Shown here in pieces: positions 26,852-35,662 of a stretch of 64,000 nt of DNA. The notes below the pieces were generated by a model, which ran no database searches, had not been told where the DNA came from, and saw only the letters and a list, made by a program, of their open reading frames with translations. Every line of letters begins with the position of its first letter. Positions within the stretch are counted from its first letter, which is position 1. The translations under genes were made by a program, and so were the position numbers. The DNA comes from Fulvivirga sp. M361 (GTDB lineage Bacteria; Bacteroidota; Bacteroidia; Cytophagales; Cyclobacteriaceae), in NCBI RefSeq assembly GCF_007097395.1, contig NZ_VKDC01000004.1, positions 1-64,000 on the forward strand, in the 5' to 3' direction.

Positions 26852-29800
26852 TTAAATGCCAATTTGAACACCTGCACTAATAATTCGTAGAGGCGGCAAC
26901 GATAAACTTCTCGATTCAGGATCCAAACCGTCATAAGAAGTAATTGTGAGCAAGTTTTGTCCTTGTACATAAATTCGCCCACTTTGAACATTAATTTTAT
27001 TAATCCACTCAGATGGCAATAACCAGGAAATTGAAACATTCTTCAATCTTATAAATGATGCATCTTGGATTGCATTATTCGATGGCGCATTTCTAAAATA
27101 TTCTGTTCCAGGCGCTTGAGTAAAACTTCTTATTTCGGATATGTCGCCAACATTAGTCCATCTGTTTAGAACATTTAGTGGTTGATTAGATTGGACTCCG
27201 GGTGCACTAAAACTCGAATTAAATGATAGCGCGTTTTGTTTAACAAACTGAAAAAAAACATCTAACTGGAGAAATTTATATCGAAAACTATTGTTTAAAC
27301 CGCCAAAATAATCTTGAGCAATCTCCACAAAATCCTGACGATCTAATTCATCGATATTACCATCAGCATTCACATCCTCAAAAACAAAATCACCGGTTTC
27401 TGGGTCTACTCCAAGAGATTTAAACTCTTTCCGTCCAAAGAGAGGTCGCCCCACCTCAAAACGGTTGTCAAATGCTGGGAACATCTCAATATCATCAAAC
27501 TCTTTAAGTTCGTTATTAAAAATAGTCAGGTTCGCTGATGACGTCCATTGAAAATTATCCGTTTTAAGGTTGACAGTACTTAATTCAAACTCCCACCCTC
27601 GGTTTTCGACCAAAGCCGGTAGGTTAAATTGAACTTGAGAAAAGCCCGTCGTTGCAGGGAGAGGCCTTCCTATTAGCTGATCTGACGACCTGTTACGATA
27701 CCAACTAGTGGATAAAGAGACTTTGTCCTGCCATAAACCCAACTCTATTCCAAATTCTAGTTTCTTGTTTGTTTCCCATGAAAAATCTTCGTTGCTCGCT
27801 CGTGCCAATACTAATGAAGAAACATTGTTATATGCACGAACTGATTCAAAAGTATTTAGAAATCCATAATTTCCTATTTGGTCATTACCAGTTACACCAT
27901 AACTGCCTCGAAGTTTACCAAAGCTTAAAAAAGGTAAGTTATTCTCGATAAAACCCTCATTTGAAAATAGCCATGCCCCTCCAATAGCACCAAAATTACC
28001 AAACTGTTTTCCTGGTCCAAATCTGGAAGACCCGTCTCTTCGCCCAGTAAGGTTCAAAATATATTTGTTACGCCAGTTGTAATTTACTCTGGCATAGATA
28101 GCATTATACCGATATTCTGAATAATTAGTGCCTAAAATGCCAATATCGCCCGCCGCATTGATATCTCTAATTAAGGCATCTGCGGTATAATCATCTCCAA
28201 TGATTGTCTGCCCATTTTGTATTGACTCCTGAAATGTTGTACCTACCAATACTTTCAAATCACCATCACCTAACTTTCTGGTATATTCTAATTGAGGCTC
28301 TATAATCCAGGTATCATTGTTACTATTGGCTATTCTATTATCGCCTAATTCATCTTCTTCTGGGTTAAATGAAGTGAGAGGCCTAATTTGTATTTCATCT
28401 ACCGTAATATTGGTATACCCTAAAGTAGCTTTCGCTTTAAGTCCCGTGATCAATTCATAAGACAATACTGCATTAGTCGTTAAATTTCTGGTGTCGTTTT
28501 CATATTCTTGCCTCAAAAACCCTAGCGGGTTTTCAAAATTATTTTCCCAATTCAAGTTTCCATCTTCATCAAATAAAGATGGAGCGTTAGGAGCTAATCG
28601 AAGCGCAACTCCAACCAAATCTCCACCATTTTGATTGTTAGTATTAAAAGTATACGTTGTCGATACATTAATATTAAAACGGTTATCAACGGAACTATGA
28701 TTCAAATTAAAATGACCAGAACCACTCTTGAATGCTGAATTGTCATAGTTATAAACATTTGTTTGTTTAAAAAAACTTGCTCTGAAGACAAATTGAGTAA
28801 GCTTTGTGCCTCCTGAAATTGAGATCCCAGCATTGGTTTGTTCCGCAGTTCCTCCTAATAGTTCCTCTTGCCAGTCGGTATTGCGAGTAGGATTCCATGC
28901 AAAAATATCTGGTCGTATAGTAGAATCTTGAGGCGTAAGTATGGGCCAAACTCCGTCATTGACTAAAGCCTCACGTCGCATAGAAAGGTACTGATCTGTA
29001 TTTAGTAAATCAACCTTATTCACTACTTCGCCAACCCCTCTCGAAATATTAATATCCACCTTTGTTTTACCTGCACGACCCTTCTTGGTGGTAATAAGGA
29101 TCACACCATTAGCTCCACGAGATCCATAAATTGCCGTGGCATCAGCGTCTTTTAATATTTCTATACTTTCTATGTCTGAAGGACGTAATGAGGCTAATGG
29201 GCTCCCGCCACTCAGAGGCAAGAAACCTGAGTTTAAAGAAGTAGCAACAAACGGAACACCGTCGATTACGTAAAACGGCAAATTAGCATTAGGGAGACCA
29301 TCTTGGCCATTATTTAAACTATTTAACCCGCGTATGTTAATGTTAATTGCACTCCCTGGAATACCAGACGTTTCCTGAATTTGTACACCGGCAACTCTCC
29401 CCTGCATTGCCTGTAAAGGATTTACTACAGGCTGTTGCTCAATAATTTCAGCTGACACCTTCGCAATATTCCCCGGATTTAACCTCTCTGGCGTCTCCCA
29501 ATACCCGGTACTCACCACAACGGCCTCCAAAGAAGTAACGTCCAGCTTAAGCACCACATCAATCACCTTACGCCCGGCAATTTCTATTTTCTGCGTACTA
29601 TACCCTATAAAAGAAACCACCAACGTAGTCACCTCGTCAGCCATTTCCAGCGTGTAGTTTCCATCTGCATCGGTAATCGTACCCTGGGCGGTGCCTTCCA
29701 GTAGAATATTAGCCCCTGGCAAAGGCTGACCATTTTCATCGGTTACCGTTCCGCTGATGATCTGGTCTTCAGGCGCAGTGGCCTTGAAAGGTTCGGTGAT

Positions 29801-30172
29801 GATTTCCACCGGGGTAGAGGGGATGTGTGTCACTATGGTACCATCCAGCTGCCGGAAAGAGAGGCCTGTTTCTTCAGCTACGGTTTGCAGTACATAGGCT
29901 ACGGATTTTTCTTCCACGTTCAGGGTGATCCGGTCGTTACGCTGTGCGATGCGACGGCTGTCTACCAGGAACTCGAATTCCGTATGCTCCTCTATTTCAG
30001 AGAAAACCCGTGTTAAAGGGGCTTCCCGGAGCTCCAGGGACACGGTGACGTCCCGGATGCTCTGCCCTCCCGCATCGGCGGCATACAGTATGCCTCCAAA
30101 AACAGCGGACAGAAAGGTGAGTGTAAAGAGACCTGACATAATATATAGGGTCCTTTGTAAATTTTTTTTCAT
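26852..30172 (-). CDS. SusC/RagA-family TonB-dependent transporter with N-terminal STN domain
   Basis: An outer-membrane active importer of oligomers or peptides driven by TonB. Layout in 1106 residues: signal/membrane segment (about 8-31), STN domain (about 45-117), carboxypeptidase-like regulatory beta domain (ISGTVTDENGQPLPGANI, about 139-225), plug with IRGLNSLNNG and YGSRGANGVILITTKKG, then a 22-strand barrel to the C-terminus. The STN domain is the part that touches a FecR-type anti-sigma factor, and a fecR gene lies directly upstream, so substrate-induced signalling is likely. The companions are a protease and a redoxin, not glycosidases, which favours a peptide substrate as in RagAB. 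Confidence 0.94.
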   Translation of the reverse strand: MKKNLQRTLYIMSGLFTLTFLSAVFGGILYAADAGGQSIRDVTVSLELREAPLTRVFSEIEEHTEFEFLVDSRRIAQRNDRITLNVEEKSVAYVLQTVAEETGLSFRQLDGTIVTHIPSTPVEIITEPFKATAPEDQIISGTVTDENGQPLPGANILLEGTAQGTITDADGNYTLEMADEVTTLVVSFIGYSTQKIEIAGRKVIDVVLKLDVTSLEAVVVSTGYWETPERLNPGNIAKVSAEIIEQQPVVNPLQAMQGRVAGVQIQETSGIPGSAININIRGLNSLNNGQDGLPNANLPFYVIDGVPFVATSLNSGFLPLSGGSPLASLRPSDIESIEILKDADATAIYGSRGANGVILITTKKGRAGKTKVDINISRGVGEVVNKVDLLNTDQYLSMRREALVNDGVWPILTPQDSTIRPDIFAWNPTRNTDWQEELLGGTAEQTNAGISISGGTKLTQFVFRASFFKQTNVYNYDNSAFKSGSGHFNLNHSSVDNRFNINVSTTYTFNTNNQNGGDLVGVALRLAPNAPSLFDEDGNLNWENNFENPLGFLRQEYENDTRNLTTNAVLSYELITGLKAKATLGYTNITVDEIQIRPLTSFNPEEDELGDNRIANSNNDTWIIEPQLEYTRKLGDGDLKVLVGTTFQESIQNGQTIIGDDYTADALIRDINAAGDIGILGTNYSEYRYNAIYARVNYNWRNKYILNLTGRRDGSSRFGPGKQFGNFGAIGGAWLFSNEGFIENNLPFLSFGKLRGSYGVTGNDQIGNYGFLNTFESVRAYNNVSSLVLARASNEDFSWETNKKLEFGIELGLWQDKVSLSTSWYRNRSSDQLIGRPLPATTGFSQVQFNLPALVENRGWEFELSTVNLKTDNFQWTSSANLTIFNNELKEFDDIEMFPAFDNRFEVGRPLFGRKEFKSLGVDPETGDFVFEDVNADGNIDELDRQDFVEIAQDYFGGLNNSFRYKFLQLDVFFQFVKQNALSFNSSFSAPGVQSNQPLNVLNRWTNVGDISEIRSFTQAPGTEYFRNAPSNNAIQDASFIRLKNVSISWLLPSEWINKINVQSGRIYVQGQNLLTITSYDGLDPESRSLSLPPLRIISAGVQIGI

Positions 30173-30204
30173 AACTTTATAATCGGTTTAGTAACAATCA
30201 TTTA

Positions 30205-30264
30205 CTTGAACTACAGGACCTGTGAAGCGAGTGCGCCAACATTCATGCTCACGGGTCTTTTTTT
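30205..30264 (+). ncRNA. Plus-strand terminator; possible antisense RNA upstream of susC
   Basis: ACCTGTGA (30219 on) pairs with TCACGGGT, with GC/GC continuing inside after a bulge, and the stem runs straight into TTTTTTT at 30257. This is a good rho-independent terminator on the plus strand, although every gene from 21.4 to 32.1 kb reads leftward. On the minus strand there is no T run. It lies in the 319-bp leader between fecR and susC, so a short rightward transcript antisense to the susC leader could end here. The promoter was not identified with confidence. Confidence 0.4.
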
Positions 30265-30491
30265 GTGCCGTTTTCTAGGTACCATTTTTCGTGTGTTTAA
30301 TCATCCTCTCATTTTGTTTAGTTCACATTTTTTTCCGGATACTGGTTACTTGTAGCTGGTGACTGGTTTCTTATGATCCGTCACTTGCCGTTGGTTACCG
30401 GTACCTTGCTACTGCAACGGGTATAGTATTCCCGTACAGTCGCCAGGAGCTGTTGGTCAATGTAGTTCGGATTCGTTTTTAACGGATTTGC

Positions 30492-31544
30492 TTACTCTTC
30501 GCAGCCTTCTCCACTAATATGGACATCTCCATTTACGAAAGTGTATTCGATCTTGTATGCAAACTGCAACGCGTCGAGTACCTTTTGCAGGCTGGGGGAA
30601 TTGAATTTGCCTTGGATAACACAATTGTCCAATCTATTGCTTTCAATGATTATTTTGACGCCGTACCATTTTTCTAATAGTACCGCTGCTTCCGTAAAAG
30701 TTTTATCGTTGAATAGCAATATGCCATCTTTCCAGGCGGTGTATTCACGAATGTCTACGGAAGATTTTATCAAATTGCCCTGGTCGGGGCTATAGCTGGC
30801 CGCTTCACCGGGGGTGAGTACCACGGCGGCTCGATCTTTATCCTGGTTGGTTTGTTTAGCCACGGAGACTTTACCGGTGGCTACGGCTATTTCGGTCTGT
30901 TGCACATCGGGATACGCCCGAATGTTGAAAGAGGTTCCTAATACAGTGGTGGTAAGTTCGCCGGAAGCTACGGTAAAGGGCTTGGAAGGGTCTTTAACTA
31001 CATCAAAGAACCCTTCTCCTTCTAACATCACTTCACGCGTCTTACCATTGAATTGCTCAGGGTAGCGTAAGGTACTCTGGCTATTCAAGCGTACTGTAGT
31101 CCCGTCAGACAACGTGATCGTCGCCTTTTGGCGGGTACTGGTAGTATAGGTCAACCACTGTGTTTCAGTGGGGGCAATCGTATAAGTATATAAAGCCAAC
31201 GCGGTAGCCGCCATAATGGTAATGACTGCTGCTACCCAATACATAGTATATTTTTTTCCTGAAGACTTCCTGTCACCCCGTTCGGAAATGGACTTAACGC
31301 CTGGCGCAGGTTCAGCATCCACTGTTTGACGCATCACGTTATCCAAAAAGTTTTGCTTATACGCGCTATTGACTTTTGGACGGCGTGTATCCAGTTTGGT
31401 GCGTAACTGCGTTTTCAGCGCTTCCACCTCTTCCTTTTTTCCGGAGGTTTTCAAGTGCTCCAACAGCTCACGCAACTCCGCCCTGGAGATGGTGTTGTCA
31501 GTGTATTTTTTATATAAGTATTTAAAGTAGTCTGCGTTCTTCAT
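30492..31544 (-). CDS. FecR-family anti-sigma factor
   Basis: 350 residues. The cytoplasmic N-terminal ~98 residues would bind a sigma factor. One membrane helix lies at about 100-121 (YWVAAVITIMAATALALYTY). The periplasmic FecR domain (about 130-235) has TLSDGTTVRLNSQSTLRYPE and EVMLEGEGFFDVVKDPSKPF, and the C-terminal DUF4974 (about 275-345) has WKDGILLFNDKTFTEAAVLLEKWYGV. In this family the C-terminal part senses the STN domain of the TonB-dependent transporter. It lies 98 bp after a sigma-like gene and 319 bp before susC. Confidence 0.92.
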   Translation of the reverse strand: MKNADYFKYLYKKYTDNTISRAELRELLEHLKTSGKKEEVEALKTQLRTKLDTRRPKVNSAYKQNFLDNVMRQTVDAEPAPGVKSISERGDRKSSGKKYTMYWVAAVITIMAATALALYTYTIAPTETQWLTYTTSTRQKATITLSDGTTVRLNSQSTLRYPEQFNGKTREVMLEGEGFFDVVKDPSKPFTVASGELTTTVLGTSFNIRAYPDVQQTEIAVATGKVSVAKQTNQDKDRAAVVLTPGEAASYSPDQGNLIKSSVDIREYTAWKDGILLFNDKTFTEAAVLLEKWYGVKIIIESNRLDNCVIQGKFNSPSLQKVLDALQFAYKIEYTFVNGDVHISGEGCEE

Positions 31545-31642
31545 GAAAATAAGGCTTGGCCTGAACGTAATACGTACGCTCTGCTTTTAACCTGGTAGTA
31601 AATAGAAAATGGGAAAATGAAGCCCTGAAAGCTTCGGATCAA

Positions 31643-32086
31643 CTATCTGCGCGTAGTAGCGAGTTCGTTGAGCAATTGATTTTGCAAGATGTTGTTTTGG
31701 ATGACCTTGAGTATAGGGTCTTGATCTGTATCAGCTGTAGCCGCCTCTGTATTTTGTGCCTTTTCAATGTATTGCCATATTTCATCTTCCAGAAACTCAT
31801 TGGCGCCGGCATTGAAAAGTATTTCAAAGACACTCGCTTCAACTAACTTGAGTAATTGATCTTTAAAAGAAACGGAAACATCTAATGACGCCCGGTTTTG
31901 CCAAATTTCAATATAAGCTTCTTCCAGGATCTGCTCTGCAAGACGCTTGGATTTGACAGAATTAAGAATGTAACGATAGAATTGATCGAAATGCTGTGTA
32001 CAAAGTTTACGGTATACCTCCTGGTCCCCTCTTTTCAATTGAGAGACCAACTTGTGTGTATTGTTATGAGTGTAAACTTTAGACAA
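31643..32086 (-). CDS. FecI-like ECF sigma factor lacking region 4
   Basis: 147 residues. The first ~80 residues look like sigma region 2: LKRGDQEVYRKLCTQHFDQFYRYI, then AEQILEEAYIEIWQNRASLD. FecI proteins then have a helix-turn-helix region 4 that reads the -35 element; here the sequence instead ends after an acidic linker (NELATTRR) and the 98 bp before fecR cannot hold it. The position directly before fecR is that of the partner sigma factor. It may be a truncated, dead copy, or a protein that binds RNA polymerase or FecR without DNA recognition. Region 2 is itself divergent. Confidence 0.6.
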   Translation of the reverse strand: MSKVYTHNNTHKLVSQLKRGDQEVYRKLCTQHFDQFYRYILNSVKSKRLAEQILEEAYIEIWQNRASLDVSVSFKDQLLKLVEASVFEILFNAGANEFLEDEIWQYIEKAQNTEAATADTDQDPILKVIQNNILQNQLLNELATTRR

Positions 32087-32482
32087 ATTTCTTGATGTTA
32101 TCGAAATATTAATTTCTTAACAAAAACAATATAATTTAATAATAAGAGGAATGTCAAGCGTTTTAACATATTTAATTTCAGGTAGTTATAAATTAATTTA
32201 TAATTTTCAATGGTTGAACATAGATTATATTTTGTGATATCGATAAGCAAATTGAATAAAATCAATACATATTTTCGCAAAACTAAGATGTACTTTCCTT
32301 GTAAGTTTTGAATCAGTATTTCACTATTGGCCAAAAAGGGCCTTTCGTCAGGGACCGTAGGGGTGGCAGGATCGCCGGATATGGAGTCCTTTGCAGTGAA
32401 TACCTGGTATTTTTTTACTTTCCTTACTTTACTTTCCACACGTCATTGCCTTACTATCCCAACGTCGTTGCCTAACTAACCC

Positions 32483-32604
32483 ACGTCATTGTGAGGACGA
32501 CGAGAGGTGGAAGAAGCAATCTCACCATCGTTGGACGTGGACTAAATCAACTTACGTCATACGATCAGGAGACTGCCGCAGTCGTACCCTCCTTCGCAGT
32601 GACG
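32483..32604 (+). repeat. GIY-YIG-associated repeat, copy R1
   Basis: About 122 bp starting ACGTCATTG and ending GCAGTGACG, imperfect inverted ends. It contains GGAAGAAGCAATCTCA near the start and the palindrome GACTGCCGCAGTC near the end. It is preceded by two partial ~22-bp units of the ACGTCATTGCC type and followed by a T tract, then the GIY-YIG gene 26 bp on. Confidence 0.85.
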
Positions 32605-32630
32605 AGCAGGGATTTTTTTATTTTTAACCC

Positions 32631-32930
32631 ATGAAAAAAGGCGGAGCCGTTTATATTTTAACCAATACAAATCATACCACCCTTTACATCGGTGTCTGTG
32701 AAGATTTAATTGCAAGAACTCTTCAACATAAGGAAAAACATTTCCCCGGAAGCTTTACGGACAGGTATAACTGTAATAAACTGGTATATTATGAGCTTTT
32801 TCACGCTATAGAAGAGGCCATAGACCGTGAAAAACAGATTAAAGCCGGTTCAAGGAAAAAGAAAATACAACTCATTGAATCCATTAATCCTGAATGGAAG
32901 GATCTGTATGATGAAATGGAAGATTGGTAA
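32631..32930 (+). CDS. GIY-YIG domain nuclease (UPF0213-like)
   Basis: 99 residues forming a single GIY-YIG module. The first strand pair reads VYILTNTNHTTLYIGV, the variant GIY...YIG signature, the conserved Arg is in DLIARTLQHK, and the metal-binding Glu lies in the helix EEAIDREKQIKAGSRKKKI. There is no DNA-binding domain. These small proteins are of unclear role and some cut branched DNA. The gene lies within an array of ~121-bp repeats and is bracketed by two direct copies of the repeat's right end (GCAGTGACG...GGG...TTTTTTT at 32596 and 32955), as if the gene were part of the repeat family. Confidence 0.85.
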   Translation: MKKGGAVYILTNTNHTTLYIGVCEDLIARTLQHKEKHFPGSFTDRYNCNKLVYYELFHAIEEAIDREKQIKAGSRKKKIQLIESINPEWKDLYDEMEDW

Positions 32931-33023
32931 GTTACCGTCTTCCTACATTTCGTTGCAGTGACGTCCGGGTATTTTTTTACTTTCCTTACTTTACTTTACC
33001 AACGTCATTGCTCGACTATCCCA

Positions 33024-33143
33024 ACGTCATTGATGACGACGAAGGAGGAAGAAGCAATCTCAACCATCATTGGACGTGGACTAAGTCGCCTTACGTCACA
33101 CGATCAGCAGACTGCCGCAGTCGTAAACTCCTTCGCAGTGACG
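33024..33143 (+). repeat. GIY-YIG-associated repeat, copy R2
   Basis: Same structure as R1: ACGTCATTG start, GGAGGAAGAAGCAATCTCA, GACTGCCGCAGTC, GCAGTGACG end, then a T tract and TTTCCTTACTTTACTTT spacer. Together with R3 it forms a tandem with a period of about 179 bp. Confidence 0.88.
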
Positions 33144-33202
33144 ACAGGGTGTTTTTTTCTTTCCTTACTTTACTTTCCCCACGTCATTGCCCTACTTTCC
33201 CA

Positions 33203-33323
33203 ACGTCATTGCGATGACGACGAAGGAGGAAGAAGCAATCTCAACATCGCTGGACGTGGACTAAATCGCCTCACGCCTCACGATCAGCAGACTGCCGCAG
33301 TCGTAAACTCCTTCGCAGTGACG
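33203..33323 (+). repeat. GIY-YIG-associated repeat, copy R3
   Basis: Nearly identical to R2 through its full length, including GACTGCCGCAGTC and CTCCTTCGCAGTGACG. It starts with the fuller form ACGTCATTGCGATGACGACG, where CGTCATTGCGATGACG is itself an imperfect palindrome. It ends 26 bp before the stop codon of the leftward jelly-roll gene. Confidence 0.88.
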
Positions 33324-33349
33324 GCCGGGGATTTTTTTACGTTCCTTAC

Positions 33350-34318
33350 TTACCGGTAGTACCGGTAATATTTACTTTTAGTAGTGATCCCTACAGGGCC
33401 CTGGTAGATTCCGCCCAGGTTCCCGATATCATGTACCAGCACCTCCACACTATTGGTTTTACCCGGAGGCGCCAATACGTGTTTGGGTATGTCATACGCC
33501 CTGAACTTATCGTATGACTGACTTTGCATGTATTTGCGGTGATCATTAGTGGCCCCGATCAGCTCTCCATTGATGTATACTTCATCAAAGTCATCGATCT
33601 TTCCCAGCATTAATACCAATACTTCATTGCCATAGTCTTCCGTAAGCTCAAAGGTATTCCGATACCAGGCGTAACCGTCATATCGGCGGTATCCCTGCTT
33701 CTCCCAGTGCATGGGCACCATGATCTTATCCCAGTTTTCATTGTCACTGATCACACCACCATCACGACTTAAGGCAAAAGACCACAACCCTTGCAGATCT
33801 ACCAACATCGGTGAAAAATCTTCTACAGGATAGATCCCCAACTCTCCGTCTACCATCCCCCCTTCTCCCTGTGAGTCAAATACTCTTACGGCAATGAGAT
33901 TTTCTCCTGCATAGTTGATCACACTGCCAGGGATCACATAACTCCGCTGCGCATTGTACGCAGACCGGTACCTGGGGGGCATAACCCCTGAAAAGCCGAT
34001 CAGCTCTCCATTAATATATACCTCATCGGCATCGTCAATATACCCGAGGTTTACATATATTTTTTCCTCTTTAGGCAGCAGCTTGCCGTCAAATTTCTTC
34101 CTATACCAGGCAAATCCATCATACCCATGAAAGCCTTCTTCTTCCCACGCTGACGGAGCCCAAATACCTTCCCAGTCCGCATCGTCATAGTCGGGTTTTG
34201 CATATACCGCCTTATCCCCGATCGTGAACTGCCACCGGCCCCGCAGGCTTATGAGCTGTCCGTAGCCCTGCTCCAGGCAAGCGCTTAGTAAGAGTATTAT
34301 GTATGCTATCTTTTTCAA
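33350..34318 (-). CDS. Exported protein of two tandem GH2-like sugar-binding (jelly-roll) domains
   Basis: 322 residues with signal peptide MKKIAYIILLLSACLEQGYGQ. Two repeats of ~145 residues follow, each with the order L-x-G-x-W-x-F, PxxWExxGFxxYDGxAWYR, LGxIDDxDEVYINGELIG and a closing strand. This is the fold of the N-terminal sugar-binding domain of GH2 glycosidases. No catalytic TIM barrel is present, so it is a binding protein rather than an enzyme. The ending SKYYRYYR is aromatic and basic. It is flanked on both sides by the repeat arrays, and no operon partner is visible. Confidence 0.78.
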   Translation of the reverse strand: MKKIAYIILLLSACLEQGYGQLISLRGRWQFTIGDKAVYAKPDYDDADWEGIWAPSAWEEEGFHGYDGFAWYRKKFDGKLLPKEEKIYVNLGYIDDADEVYINGELIGFSGVMPPRYRSAYNAQRSYVIPGSVINYAGENLIAVRVFDSQGEGGMVDGELGIYPVEDFSPMLVDLQGLWSFALSRDGGVISDNENWDKIMVPMHWEKQGYRRYDGYAWYRNTFELTEDYGNEVLVLMLGKIDDFDEVYINGELIGATNDHRKYMQSQSYDKFRAYDIPKHVLAPPGKTNSVEVLVHDIGNLGGIYQGPVGITTKSKYYRYYR

Positions 34319-34414
34319 TTTTTTTGTTTTGCCGGGTTAAAATTAAGGCTTTCCTTATAAATAGGTTAAACAACTGAAGCTCATTAATAACAGCTATCAA
34401 AACCCATTATTCAT

Positions 34415-34547
34415 CGTCATTACGAACCTCAGCGTAGGGCCACGCACGGAGAGGTGAAGTAATCTCCTGATCGGTGAACGTGGACCAGCTCGGTTTGCGT
34501 TCAACGATAAGGAGACTGTCGCAGTCGTAAACTCCTTCGCAGTGACG
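34415..34547 (+). repeat. GIY-YIG-associated repeat, copy R4 (diverged)
   Basis: About 133 bp, starts CGTCATTACGAACCTC and ends CTTCGCAGTGACG. It keeps AGTAATCTCCTGATC for the middle and AGGAGACTGTCGCAGTCGT near the end. It is the most diverged of the full-length copies in this block. Confidence 0.75.
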
Positions 34548-34568
34548 GCACTTTTTTTCTTTTTATTC

Positions 34569-34689
34569 ACGTCATTGCAATGACGACAAAGGAGGAAGAA
34601 GCAATCTCATAATCGCCGGACGTGAACTAAGTCGCTTTACGCCGCACGATCAGGAGACTGCCGCGGTCGTGCCCTCCCTCGCAGTGACG
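34569..34689 (+). repeat. GIY-YIG-associated repeat, copy R5
   Basis: 121 bp starting ACGTCATTGCAATGACGACA and ending CTCGCAGTGACG, with GACTGCCGCGGTC in place of the usual palindrome. It is identical to R6 as far as I can see, with a 142-bp tandem period, which points to a recent duplication. Confidence 0.88.
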
Positions 34690-34710
34690 ACACTTTTTTT
34701 ATTTTTATTC

Positions 34711-34831
34711 ACGTCATTGCAATGACGACAAAGGAGGAAGAAGCAATCTCATAATCGCCGGACGTGAACTAAGTCGCTTTACGCCGCACGATCAGGAGAC
34801 TGCCGCGGTCGTGCCCTCCCTCGCAGTGACG
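34711..34831 (+). repeat. GIY-YIG-associated repeat, copy R6
   Basis: An apparently exact copy of R5 including its private variants (ATAATCGCCGG, CGCGGTCGTGCC). It ends ~90 bp before the stop codon of the leftward small secreted protein. Confidence 0.88.
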
Positions 34832-34919
34832 TCTGTTATTTTATGCTGCCATCTCAAACTCGCCAATAAACAGGGATGCGCCACCTCTTTTGGCAACTAC
34901 ATCCCCTAATTGCTCAACC

Positions 34920-35351
34920 TTATTTAGAAGCAATTACTTTACGTTCTGATTTAAAATGATCCCACCAACTTACCCATAGGGGCTGTTCTTCATATGTGGT
35001 GAATTTGTATTTGGTGATAACATCTTCCGTAGATATCTCCACCCAATAATTACCGGGAGGCACCTTGCTCAAATCATATTGCTTTAAGAACCCTCCATCA
35101 ATCTTTTTTCCCCTGATCTTATCTTTCTTGATGATACGATCCGCACTGTAAAAGACCACTTCCACATCTTTAACAGGCCTTTGACCTACATAAAGCACTT
35201 TCAAATACCCTTTGTTAGAAGGTAATAGTTTTACCACAGGCTTTTCCTGGGTCTGGGCTACTGCCGCCAGGCTAAAGGCACATAAAAGCGCCGCCAAAAT
35301 TGTTGTTGTTAGTTTCATGATGTTGACCTTTAATGGTTGATTACAGTTCAA
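34920..35351 (-). CDS. Small secreted protein, function unknown
   Basis: 143 residues as an open frame; the likely start is M12 (35318), which gives signal peptide MKLTTTILAALLCAFSLAAVA. The mature ~100 residues form a beta-sandwich-like pattern: KGYLKVLYVGQRPVKDVEVVFYSADR, then DLSKVPPGNYWVEISTEDVITKYKF. That resembles a T9SS C-terminal-domain-like or transthyretin-like fold, with a Trp-rich end. It stands alone between the repeat array and a tandem repeat. No function can be assigned. Confidence 0.65.
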   Translation of the reverse strand: MNCNQPLKVNIMKLTTTILAALLCAFSLAAVAQTQEKPVVKLLPSNKGYLKVLYVGQRPVKDVEVVFYSADRIIKKDKIRGKKIDGGFLKQYDLSKVPPGNYWVEISTEDVITKYKFTTYEEQPLWVSWWDHFKSERKVIASK

Positions 35352-35424
35352 ATAACGCCTGTTATCAACGACGAGATGTCACCATGAAGTAAAGCTTTGT
35401 AACAAAATGTCACAGCGCGTTGCG

Positions 35425-35480
35425 CATAGCGCAGAGAGCATAGCGCAGAGAGCATAGCGCATGGAGCATGGTGCATGGGG
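35425..35480 (+). repeat. 14-bp tandem repeat (four units)
   Basis: Units are CATAGCGCAGAGAG twice, then CATAGCGCATGGAG and CATGGTGCATGGGG. The period equals that of the 17680 array although the sequence differs. Just downstream (35523-35600) lies low-complexity CTGG/GATGCTGG-like sequence related to the 17680 units. Confidence 0.75.
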
Positions 35481-35662
35481 TTAAGGGCTTGTGGGGTATA
35501 GTGAGAGGTGTCAGGGGCTGGGTTCTGGATGCTGGATGCTCGCTACTGGTCACTAGAGACTGGCGACTCACTACTGATGACTCACGACTCGTTACCAATA
35601 TTTTTACATTACATCATTTGCGGACTGCTTTTTGCCTACTGCCAACTTTTCACACCATACCA

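Noticed and set aside
31639-31842. 67-residue ORF overlapping the sigma-like gene, which could have been the missing region 4
   Set aside because: It overlaps the existing frame and its sequence has no helix-turn-helix; it cannot restore region 4.
32098-32439. 113-residue leftward ORF
   Set aside because: Composition is low-complexity and unlike a protein, it has no start signal, and its upstream half runs into the repeat array.
32924-33359. Two overlapping rightward ORFs of 97 and 133 residues
   Set aside because: They are translations of tandem repeat copies R2 and R3 and repeat themselves internally; not genes.
35410-35598. 62-residue leftward ORF
   Set aside because: It is a translation of the 14-bp repeat and the adjacent low-complexity DNA.
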